A stretch of DNA of 9,405 bases, taken from assembly GCA_023428655.1 (NCBI GenBank), contig JAEYXC010000206.1:1-9405 (forward strand), read 5' to 3'. Shown piece by piece: positions 1-5,363 of this stretch; the stretch's first letter is position 1; each line of letters begins with the position of its first letter. The DNA is from Bacillota bacterium. Its GTDB lineage: Bacteria > Bacillota > Clostridia > Lachnospirales > Lachnospiraceae. A program made the position numbers and the translations under genes. Under the pieces are notes generated by a model. That model was not told the DNA's origin and did not search any database. It saw only the letters and a program-made list of their open reading frames with translations.

Positions 1-1703
1 TTCAGTAGCTCTTCGTGGGTACCATGCTCCATAATTTTCTTATCAGACATAACATAAATGGTATCCGCATTTTTAATCGTAGAAAAGCGATGTGCGATCA
101 TGATTGTTGTCCGGTCCTCCATTAATCGGTCAATGGATTGCTGGACAATGACCTCGCTTTCGTAATCAAGGGCGCTGGTGGCTTCGTCTAGGATCAATAT
201 TTTCGGATTCTTAAGGAATAATCGTGCGATACTAATTCGCTGTCTCTGGCCACCGGAAAGCTTGATTCCCTTTGTGCCAACCAGACTATCATATTGCTCC
301 GGCAGGGAGCAGATAAAATCATGAATATTAGCAAGCCTTGCAGCCTCTACAATTTCTTCATCGGAAGCATTTTGTTTTCCGACTCGAATATTATCCTTGA
401 TCGTTCCACTAAAGAGATATACCTCTTGTTGAACGATACCTATGTTTTCACGAAGTGCTTCCATATCAATGCTCTTGATATCAATACCATCAATCAGAAT
501 ATTACCCTCAGTCACATCATAGAACCGGGCAATCAATGCACCTATGGTGGTTTTACCAATTCCAGAGGCGCCAACAAAGGCAACGGATTGGTTAGGCGAT
601 ATACGAAGTGAGATATCCTCGATGACCTTCTCGCTCCCATCTTCATATTGAAAGCTTACATGGTCAAAGATAATTTCTCCTTTCGTTTGTTCAAGCCAAA
701 GTGCATCCTCATCTGCAAGCACGGAGGGCTTTGTCTCAAGCATTTCCATAAAGCGAATAAAGCCTGCTTTTCCGCTCTCAAATAATTTCATGAAGTTCAT
801 GAAAATCCGAATCGGTTCGGCTAAACTACCCACATATAGAAGAAACGTGATCAATACAGGAACATCCACCGTACCTTTTCCGATTAAGACTGCTCCAAAG
901 AAAACGGTTAGCATGGTTAGAAACTGTGGATAGGCTTCCAGAGTACCATAAAATAAGGCTTCGATTTTATAAAATTTGCATTTACTATTGGTGTATGCCG
1001 TGTTTTGCTTTTCAAATCGGTCCGCCTCGAACCTCTCATTCCCCAGGGCCTTGATGGTGCGAATACCGGATAGAATATCTTCAAGCTTTTCATTCATCCT
1101 GCCTAAGTTTTCATTGGTAGCCAGTATTGCATGTTCGAATTTCCGATCCACATAATAGGTAACTAAGGTGAGCAACGGTAGCATGCAAAATACAATCAGC
1201 GTTAGTGGGAGATTGATATTTGCCAGTATGATAAAGGAACCGAAGAATTTAATGATTGTCATCAAAAAATCCTCGGGAGCATGATGGAAAAGCTCCGTCA
1301 TATTGGTGAGATCATTTGAAATCACGGTCATGAGTTTTCCGACGCTGTTTTTTGAATGAAAGCTAAAGGATAAGGTTTCATAATGATCCAGCAATTCACG
1401 TCGCATCGTGGCTTCCATTTTTGCCCCCATTGCATGACCAAACCAGCTATAAATGATATCGCTGATCACTTTTACCAAAGTAATCAATAATAGCAGTAGA
1501 CCTGCAACAGAAAGCGTCCGTATGGTATCGTTAGACCAAATGTCCAGAACCTCCTTTGTAATATAACCCGATATCAAAGGAAATAATAGTACGCATATGG
1601 CACTTAACACAGCAAAGAATAGATCAATAACAAAAACCTTCTTGTGGGGCTTATAATAGGATAAAAATTTTATAAATCGTTCCCTTGTAAATTTTGAGCG
1701 CAT
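1..1703 (-). CDS. ABC exporter half-transporter (membrane domain + ATPase), C-terminus cut by window edge
   Basis: Fused ABC exporter of the multidrug/lipid/peptide type, acting as a dimer in the cytoplasmic membrane. The open frame runs from ATG at 1703 to the window edge (567 complete codons). Residues about 20-300 form the membrane domain with hydrophobic stretches near 20-45, 58-80, 135-180 and 245-295. The ATPase has every hallmark: Walker A GASGIGKT (378-385), Q-loop QQ (425-426), signature LSGGQ (482-486), Walker B ILILDE ending in D506-E507, and H-loop His538. Exporters of this type are usually 570-600 residues, so only a short tail is missing. The start is supported by GGAGG at 1708-1712, four bases upstream, which is rather close. 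The substrate cannot be read from sequence. The adjoining SdpI-like gene and the attenuator-like leader fit a role in export of, or defence against, an antimicrobial, but that is inference. Confidence 0.95.
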   Translation of the reverse strand, partial: MRSKFTRERFIKFLSYYKPHKKVFVIDLFFAVLSAICVLLFPLISGYITKEVLDIWSNDTIRTLSVAGLLLLLITLVKVISDIIYSWFGHAMGAKMEATMRRELLDHYETLSFSFHSKNSVGKLMTVISNDLTNMTELFHHAPEDFLMTIIKFFGSFIILANINLPLTLIVFCMLPLLTLVTYYVDRKFEHAILATNENLGRMNEKLEDILSGIRTIKALGNERFEADRFEKQNTAYTNSKCKFYKIEALFYGTLEAYPQFLTMLTVFFGAVLIGKGTVDVPVLITFLLYVGSLAEPIRIFMNFMKLFESGKAGFIRFMEMLETKPSVLADEDALWLEQTKGEIIFDHVSFQYEDGSEKVIEDISLRISPNQSVAFVGASGIGKTTIGALIARFYDVTEGNILIDGIDIKSIDMEALRENIGIVQQEVYLFSGTIKDNIRVGKQNASDEEIVEAARLANIHDFICSLPEQYDSLVGTKGIKLSGGQRQRISIARLFLKNPKILILDEATSALDYESEVIVQQSIDRLMEDRTTIMIAHRFSTIKNADTIYVMSDKKIMEHGTHEELL

Positions 1704-1707
1704 AAAT

Positions 1708-1747
1708 CCTCCATTTTAGTCGGAGGGTTATCTATTGTTATCCCTCC
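1708..1747 (-). promoter_or_regulatory. Possible translational attenuator over the ABC exporter ribosome site
   Basis: Three short segments in the leader mRNA compete. Arm 1 is GGAGGG (1747-1742), arm 2 is CCCUCC (1727-1722), and arm 3 is the exporter ribosome site GGAGG (1712-1708). Arms 1 and 2 pair perfectly over 6 bp with a 14-base loop. Arms 2 and 3 pair over 5 bp plus a G-U closing pair with a 7-base loop, which would hide the ribosome site. Only one pairing can exist at a time. No U-tract follows either hairpin, so control would act on translation rather than termination. The geometry is seen in the sequence; regulation is inferred. Confidence 0.4.
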
Positions 1748-1784
1748 ATATGATTGTGTTATGGGAATATAATGTTTTTCTCAT
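1728..1784 (-). CDS. Putative 18-codon leader peptide upstream of ABC exporter
   Basis: Short ORF MRKTLYSHNTIIWRDNNR, with AAGGA about 9 bases upstream of its ATG. It begins about 25 bases after the predicted transcription start. Codons 13-15 contain the GGAGGG arm, and its UAA stop directly abuts the CCCUCC arm, so a ribosome on this ORF would disrupt the two alternative hairpins. Leader peptides of this size control ribosome-drug resistance genes and the BmrCD ABC exporter of Bacillus subtilis by ribosome position. The sequence itself matches no leader I know. An ORF this short can arise by chance; a second ATG at 1793 opens an overlapping 11-codon frame. Confidence 0.35.
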   Translation of the reverse strand: MRKTLYSHNTIIWRDNNR

Positions 1785-1815
1785 GTTCTTCCATCCTTTC
1801 AGAATTTATTTTGGA

Positions 1816-1844
1816 ATAATAACTCATAATACGAATGCAATCAA
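1816..1844 (-). promoter_or_regulatory. Sigma-A-type promoter for the ABC exporter
   Basis: Reading leftward, TTGATT (1844-1839, 4 of 6 to consensus) is followed by exactly 17 bases and TATTAT (1821-1816, 5 of 6). Transcription would start near 1809, giving a leader of about 105 bases before the exporter ATG, unusually long and matching the attenuator-like layout. Confidence 0.55.
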
Positions 1845-1855
1845 AGGGTGCATTC
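1833..1855. repeat. Inverted repeat across the -35 box (candidate operator)
   Basis: GAATGCA (1833-1839) and TGCATTC (1849-1855) are perfect 7-base inverted arms separated by 9 bases, centred on 1844 at the upstream edge of the predicted -35 hexamer. This placement suits a dimeric repressor site. As RNA it would be a hairpin without a U-tract, so it is a poor terminator for the SdpI-like gene ending 49 bases away. No regulator gene is seen nearby. Confidence 0.4.
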
Positions 1856-1903
1856 ATCCTAAACTGTAGCATATCCGTAACGGTGCCACAAGGTAGAAAA
1901 CAA

Positions 1904-2218
1904 TTATAAACGTCTTTTCATTAATCCATAGCATTCCGTTAAAATGAAGGAGAATACGATATAAAACAAGCCATACATATTTAGCCGGGAGGATATTGAG
2001 ATACCTTTTAATTCTAATATAATAGAAAGAGTTATATAGACCATGGAGCCAAACAAAGTCAAAAGCCCAAAGCATTCATTCGTCCACTTCCAGATATCCT
2101 TGTGCATATTTTGTTGCAAGGATTTATAACCGAACATATTTTTCTTCTCCTTAGGTGATAGGAAAAGTAGAAATAAACTATAGAATAAACAAATTAAACC
2201 AATATAGATTCCCTTCAT
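1904..2218 (-). CDS. Small SdpI/YhfL-family membrane protein
   Basis: 104-residue predicted membrane protein with hydrophobic segments at about 3-20, 50-68 and 82-99 and a basic C-terminal end (KRRL). Residues 30-51 (GYKS, then N37, W43, N47, ending FG) fit the conserved core of the SdpI/YhfL domain, where a GYRT/S-type motif is followed by Asn, Trp and Phe-Gly. In Bacillus subtilis, SdpI gives immunity to the SDP killing toxin and titrates the repressor SdpR; most family members are uncharacterised. This copy holds one domain and lacks the extra N-terminal helices of SdpI (about 207 residues). I chose ATG 2218 because GGGTGG (2232-2227) lies 8 bases upstream; the frame also opens at a TTG at 2239 with no good ribosome site. 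It lies 201 bases upstream of the ABC exporter in the same direction. Confidence 0.7.
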   Translation of the reverse strand: MKGIYIGLICLFYSLFLLFLSPKEKKNMFGYKSLQQNMHKDIWKWTNECFGLLTLFGSMVYITLSIILELKGISISSRLNMYGLFYIVFSFILTECYGLMKRRL

Positions 2219-2344
2219 TTTAAGTACCACCCTATCCAATTAAAATAGAATATTAGGTTCTGACCGATTAAGTTAGTGAAATCCAATATAACTCTACATT
2301 CAAATGAGATTCCTCGCCGTAATTGGTTCGATCATAGTAACTTC

Positions 2345-2373
2345 ATCATACCATATTAACTAAGGCAAATAAA
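2345..2373 (-). promoter_or_regulatory. Possible extended -10 promoter for the SdpI-like gene
   Basis: TGGTATGAT (2353-2345) has the TG motif of an extended -10 element and a 5-of-6 hexamer. The -35 box 17 bases upstream, TTTATT (2373-2368), is weak. The predicted start near 2338 leaves a leader of about 120 bases. Confidence 0.3.
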
Positions 2374-2375
2374 TG

Positions 2376-2391
2376 GAATATTCCAATATTC
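2376..2391 (-). terminator. Weak AT-rich hairpin downstream of the flippase gene
   Basis: Reading leftward, GAATATT-GG-AATATTC forms a near-perfect AT-rich hairpin, followed by a T-rich but interrupted stretch (CATTTATTTG). It lies about 75 bases past the flippase stop and just upstream of the SdpI-like promoter. Neither a strong stem nor a clean U-tract is present; it may equally be a regulator site (it contains the palindrome GGAATATTCC at 2375-2384). Confidence 0.22.
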
Positions 2392-2465
2392 TATGAAGCC
2401 CTTCTATATGCATTTATTAACTTGCTCAACCTACAAAGTTATCAATGGACAGGATCAACTATTTA

Positions 2466-4094
2466 TTAGAATAATTTCACCTTTTTTGCAAACTCCACAA
2501 TCCTTTTTCCCTTTGGTAGAATAATGAGTTCATGTTCGTGTATGCCACCAAGCTTTATGATTATTATGCCATAAAAAGGAATGGCAATAATTATGGCTAA
2601 TAAAAGTGATATGGTATTACTTTCAGATAAGGCATAGAAACATAGATATGATAATCCTGCAATTACCCCCATTATACTTGAAGCGGCAAGGGGGATAAGA
2701 ATATTACTCTTAATATTCAATCTGTATCGTAGGTTTTTCCATATGGAAAGTCCATTCAGAACACACATAAGCAATGAATATATAATTGCTGCGGTAGTAA
2801 GAGCATGTATATTCCAATCGGTAAATAGTAAAATCACGACAAGCAACGCTGTTTGAGCGGTTAAGGCAATCAGGGCATTAATCACCGGGAGCTTTGCCAT
2901 GTTAATTCCTTGGAGAACGGCATTGGTAACTGTTGACAGGGAGAAAAAAACAACGGTAATGCTAAGATAGAAGAGTATTTCGGATGCTTGTATTAAAGTA
3001 TCCTTTTGTGGAAATAGGATTTGTACGATGGGTCTCGAGAGAACGGCCAGCCCAACAGCCGATGGGATAGATATTAGCATGGTAGTTCTAAGAGCCATAT
3101 CAATTTTATGATTCGTATCTTCCATATTTCCAAGGGAATAGGTTCCTGAAATACTTGGTAGCATGGAAACAGATATGGCAGATGCAAGAGCGATTGGAAT
3201 GTTGGCAATGACAACCGCTTCTCCTGCAAAAATACCATATTGTGATGCAACCATCTGCTCTTGATAATCCTTTATATAGATTAGTATTTTTGTATAAATT
3301 GTTTGATTTAAAGCTGTATTTAAATTATAAATAAACGTGCTTAAAATAATGGGGGTAATGCTAATAAAAATCCTTCTTAACACTTCCGGGTATGGCTCCG
3401 TCTGATTACCCAGATCCCGATGATACCGCTTTTGGATGAAGCCCTTATTTAATAAATATATTATCAACATAAATAAAAGTGCAATCAGTACACCTGCTCC
3501 AGTCCCGATTGCACTTCCAATTGCACCGGATATTGCTTGAGTGGTAGGATCGGATTGATTCACTGCAAGGATAAAAAGATATGCAGCTAATATACTGACC
3601 ACGGCATTGAATATTTGCTCAATTATCTGAGATACCGAAGTCTGAAGCATGGTGCTATGTGCTTGGAAATATCCTCTGAAAACACCTAAAAGACCGGATA
3701 GGAGAATAGTTGGAGTAAAAACCTTAAGAACAATAACGGAGTTTTTTTCTACTAGCCAATCTGCGCAGATAAAGGTAAAAAGACTAGCTAATCCACCTAC
3801 TGCAAGAACATAGATAATTGCACAATGGAATAGTCTTTGAGCATTTTTGTATTCTTTGAGTACTAACTTTATAGCCATTTCTTTAGATAGTGCAGATGGG
3901 ATACTGTAAGAGGACACAAGAAGAATTATGGCGTAGATATTATAGGCAATACTATAATAACCCAGACCTTCAGTGCCAAGGAGTTCGGTTAGTGGACGTC
4001 TGTATAAAACCCCAATTATTCTACAGATAATGCCTGCTATGGCCAAAATACCTGCTTGCTTTATGAGACTATTTCTTCTAAGCTTTTTTGACAT
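2466..4094 (-). CDS. SpoVB/YtgP-like oligosaccharide (lipid) flippase, MOP superfamily
   Basis: 542-residue polytopic membrane protein with about fourteen hydrophobic segments. It starts MSKKLRRNSLIKQAG, then GIICRIIGVLYRRPLTELLG and GLGYYSIAYNIYAI, the N-terminal pattern of the Polysacc_synt/SpoVB group. Members flip undecaprenyl-linked cell-wall or polysaccharide precursors outward across the membrane. YtgP (MurJ of B. subtilis, about 544 residues) and SpoVB (spore cortex) are the closest types I can name; sequence alone does not tell lipid II flipping from a sporulation role. The second half (from about residue 345) carries the usual Polysacc_synt_C helices and the tail is basic (KGKRIVEFAKKVKLF). 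The ribosome site is weak (GTAGG, 9 bases from ATG). It lies 139 bases downstream of the DJ-1-like gene in the same direction, with no clear terminator between, so co-transcription is possible. Confidence 0.9.
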   Translation of the reverse strand: MSKKLRRNSLIKQAGILAIAGIICRIIGVLYRRPLTELLGTEGLGYYSIAYNIYAIILLVSSYSIPSALSKEMAIKLVLKEYKNAQRLFHCAIIYVLAVGGLASLFTFICADWLVEKNSVIVLKVFTPTILLSGLLGVFRGYFQAHSTMLQTSVSQIIEQIFNAVVSILAAYLFILAVNQSDPTTQAISGAIGSAIGTGAGVLIALLFMLIIYLLNKGFIQKRYHRDLGNQTEPYPEVLRRIFISITPIILSTFIYNLNTALNQTIYTKILIYIKDYQEQMVASQYGIFAGEAVVIANIPIALASAISVSMLPSISGTYSLGNMEDTNHKIDMALRTTMLISIPSAVGLAVLSRPIVQILFPQKDTLIQASEILFYLSITVVFFSLSTVTNAVLQGINMAKLPVINALIALTAQTALLVVILLFTDWNIHALTTAAIIYSLLMCVLNGLSIWKNLRYRLNIKSNILIPLAASSIMGVIAGLSYLCFYALSESNTISLLLAIIIAIPFYGIIIIKLGGIHEHELIILPKGKRIVEFAKKVKLF

Positions 4095-4123
4095 GGTTAG
4101 TAACCTACTCTCGTGTTAACCAT
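4093..4123 (-). promoter_or_regulatory. Inverted repeat enclosing the flippase ribosome site and start codon
   Basis: In the mRNA, AUGGUUA (4123-4117) can pair over 7 bp with UAACCAU (4099-4093), whose last two bases are the first two of the start codon. The weak ribosome site GUAGG lies in the loop. A shorter alternative, GGUUA (4105-4101) with UAACC (4099-4095), has a one-base loop and is unlikely. The fold could lower initiation; no ligand or regulator is evident. Confidence 0.3.
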
Positions 4124-4233
4124 TGATATAATAAAAAGGATAATTTCATGCCTTAATAAAAAATCATTAATCAATTCTCTATATAGTATTGCCTCAAGGA
4201 TAGTTTTATAGATTTGAAGATCAAAGGTACCTA

Positions 4234-4818
4234 TTAAATTGCAAAAAAGTCATCACTGCTATTCTTATTCCATATATACTCTATATGCGTTGCTATATCT
4301 ATCGCTTTTTGTTCGCTAAAACGATCCCTAATAAATCCTAATGCCATATCAATTCCCGCTGAAACACCGGATGATGTATAATACTTTCCATCGACTACCC
4401 ATCTCGCATTTTTTATCCAATTGACATCAGGATTAATAGATGTCACCCAGTCAAATGCCTTTTTGTTAGAAGTAGCCTTTTTGTTATTTAAGAGTCCAGT
4501 CATTGCTATTAATGCTGATCCGGTGCAAACCGACAAGCAATAAGTTGATACTTCTGCTGTATCTTTTAGTACCTGGATAAAAGACTTATCATTTACTAAA
4601 GTTCTAGTTCCTTTCCCTCCTGGAATTACTAATATTCCTTCTTTTGAAGCGCTTTCAATTTTCTCAGTGAGGATTGAAGTACCCTGAGCACTCACTATAA
4701 CTCCGCCATTGAATGAATAATATTTTAATTTATAATCATCTATTTTACCTAATATCTCAACTGGGCCAAAGGCATCTAAAGTTTCAAAATCTTCAAACAA
4801 CAATATATTTACGTTCAT
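4234..4818 (-). CDS. DJ-1/PfpI-family protein (isonitrile hydratase/ThiJ-like)
   Basis: 194-residue cytoplasmic protein forming a single glutamine-amidotransferase-like alpha/beta domain. Seen: the opening strand VNILLFEDFETLD with D15 and GPVEIL (18-23), where the family has its conserved acidic residue and Gly-Pro; the strand GILVIPGGKGTR (61-72); and the nucleophile elbow YCLSVCTGSALIA with Cys98. Further on, ATSNKKAFDW (115-124), NARWVVDGKYYTSSGVSAGIDMAL (137-160) and a terminal helix IATHIEYIWN complete the pattern typical of ThiJ/PfpI proteins near isonitrile hydratase and the N-domains of AraC-type regulators such as GlxA. No DNA-binding domain is attached and the length is full for a free-standing member. 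The reaction is unknown; isonitrile hydration is only one possibility. GGGGAG lies 6 bases upstream of the ATG. Confidence 0.88.
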   Translation of the reverse strand: MNVNILLFEDFETLDAFGPVEILGKIDDYKLKYYSFNGGVIVSAQGTSILTEKIESASKEGILVIPGGKGTRTLVNDKSFIQVLKDTAEVSTYCLSVCTGSALIAMTGLLNNKKATSNKKAFDWVTSINPDVNWIKNARWVVDGKYYTSSGVSAGIDMALGFIRDRFSEQKAIDIATHIEYIWNKNSSDDFFAI

Positions 4819-4836
4819 AACATACTCCCCTATGTT
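4819..4836 (-). promoter_or_regulatory. Hairpin presenting the DJ-1 gene ribosome site in its loop
   Basis: AACAUA (4836-4831) and UAUGUU (4824-4819) are perfect 6-bp complementary arms around a 6-base loop that is exactly the ribosome site GGGGAG (4830-4825). The 3' arm abuts the ATG. With a predicted transcription start near 4841, the 5' leader is only about 23 bases, so this hairpin makes up nearly all of it. The stem is AU-rich, so it may be a mild or temperature-sensitive brake, or a protein site; function is inferred. Confidence 0.45.
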
Positions 4837-4847
4837 AAATTTTCTTG

Positions 4848-4876
4848 ATTATAACATCCAAGATTTGTAATTTCAA
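4848..4876 (-). promoter_or_regulatory. Strong sigma-A promoter for the DJ-1-like gene
   Basis: TTGAAA (4876-4871), a 17-base spacer, then a perfect TATAAT (4853-4848), preceded by TG one base upstream as in an extended -10 element. It is the best promoter match on the minus strand here; start expected near 4841. Confidence 0.75.
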
Positions 4877-5080
4877 GATGGTAATGATAAAAGTAAATTT
4901 CTACAACAATTAAGAAACGGAAACGGTAAGAATGAGAAGCTTTGCGTGGTAGCCTCGAATGAAAGACAGAAGCGAATTGGATTTTAGATATGTATAATCT
5001 AGAATGTACAATAGAAGAAACAGAGGAATTTAGGAACATAGCTTGCTTTCATCATGTTATACTTAAGCATAATCGATGAA
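4871..5080 (+). pseudogene. Possible decayed coding fragment, unidentified
   Basis: Two overlapping open stretches read rightward, neither with a convincing start. One runs from just after a TAA to a TAG near 4986 and includes LRNGNGKNEKLCVVASNE. The second, one frame over, continues as ANWILDMYNLECTIEETEEF and ends at a TGA near 5080. A single frameshift around 4955-4966 would join them into one peptide of natural-looking composition. I recognise no family. The stretch also overlaps the DJ-1 promoter, and the fragments are short enough to occur by chance, so this is tentative. Confidence 0.18.
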
Positions 5081-5108
5081 GTTTCAATAAGAAGACTAGA
5101 TATTTTTT

Positions 5109-5255
5109 ATGGTTTTTAGTATGGATAAATTGATTTTGTTGATAGATGTTAAATTCTATAATGAAATATCTGATGAATTACTGAAATTTGACGTTCTTAT
5201 TCTAAGGCGAAATAGGAGATGGAAAGAGACTCCTACGAAGTTCCCGGTGTCATAA
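5109..5255 (+). CDS. Short ORF, possibly a truncated N-terminus, unidentified
   Basis: 48-codon ORF beginning MVFSMDKLILLIDVKFYNE and continuing with ISDELLKFDVLILRRN, then an unusual basic tail (RRWKETPTKFPVS) read from the start of the G+C-rich island. A second in-frame ATG lies at 5121. The first 30 residues look like a beta-strand/helix start of a globular protein. The change of character near 5205 suggests a gene cut off where the island begins. No clear ribosome site is seen and no family is recognised. Confidence 0.2.
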   Translation: MVFSMDKLILLIDVKFYNEISDELLKFDVLILRRNRRWKETPTKFPVS

Positions 5256-5352
5256 GTGGTGTAGGGAAAATTAACATGGAAACACGAGACGGAATTCGAG
5301 GGCTGTTCGCAGACCTTCATCCTCGATGCCCTCGTAACGTCTTTGCCCCGTG
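5213..5352. repeat. G+C-rich, highly self-complementary island (unidentified element)
   Basis: Bases 5290-5352 are about 59% G+C by hand count, amid visibly AT-rich flanks. Stems, plus-strand numbering: TAGGAG (5213-5218) with CTCCTA (5230-5235); TTCCC (5241-5245) with GGGAA (5264-5268); and a nested set CACG (5283-5286)/CGTG (5349-5352), GACG (5288-5291)/CGTC (5338-5341), CGAGGGC (5297-5303)/GCCCTCG (5328-5334) around a 24-base loop. Weak ORFs on both strands here look like by-products. There is no U-tract on either strand, so it is not a simple terminator. A decayed mobile element, MITE-like repeat or structured RNA are the options; I cannot choose. Confidence 0.5.
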
Positions 5353-5363
5353 GAATTTCATAA

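Noticed and set aside
294..611. 105-codon plus-strand ORF
   Set aside because: Lies wholly inside the ABC exporter ATPase region, opposite strand; the exporter frame carries all catalytic motifs.
1833..1855. Rho-independent terminator for the SdpI-like gene
   Set aside because: The inverted repeat has no U-tract on either side and overlaps the exporter promoter; operator is a better reading.
1854..2075. 73-codon minus-strand ORF
   Set aside because: Overlaps the SdpI-like gene in another frame and has no ribosome site or family features.
4124..4233. Promoter for the flippase gene
   Set aside because: Several TATTAT/TTGATT-like words exist but none pair with a reasonable -35/-10 spacing and match; not supportable.
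4830..5039. 69-codon minus-strand ORF
   Set aside because: Crosses the DJ-1 promoter and has no recognisable pattern; frame probably open by chance.
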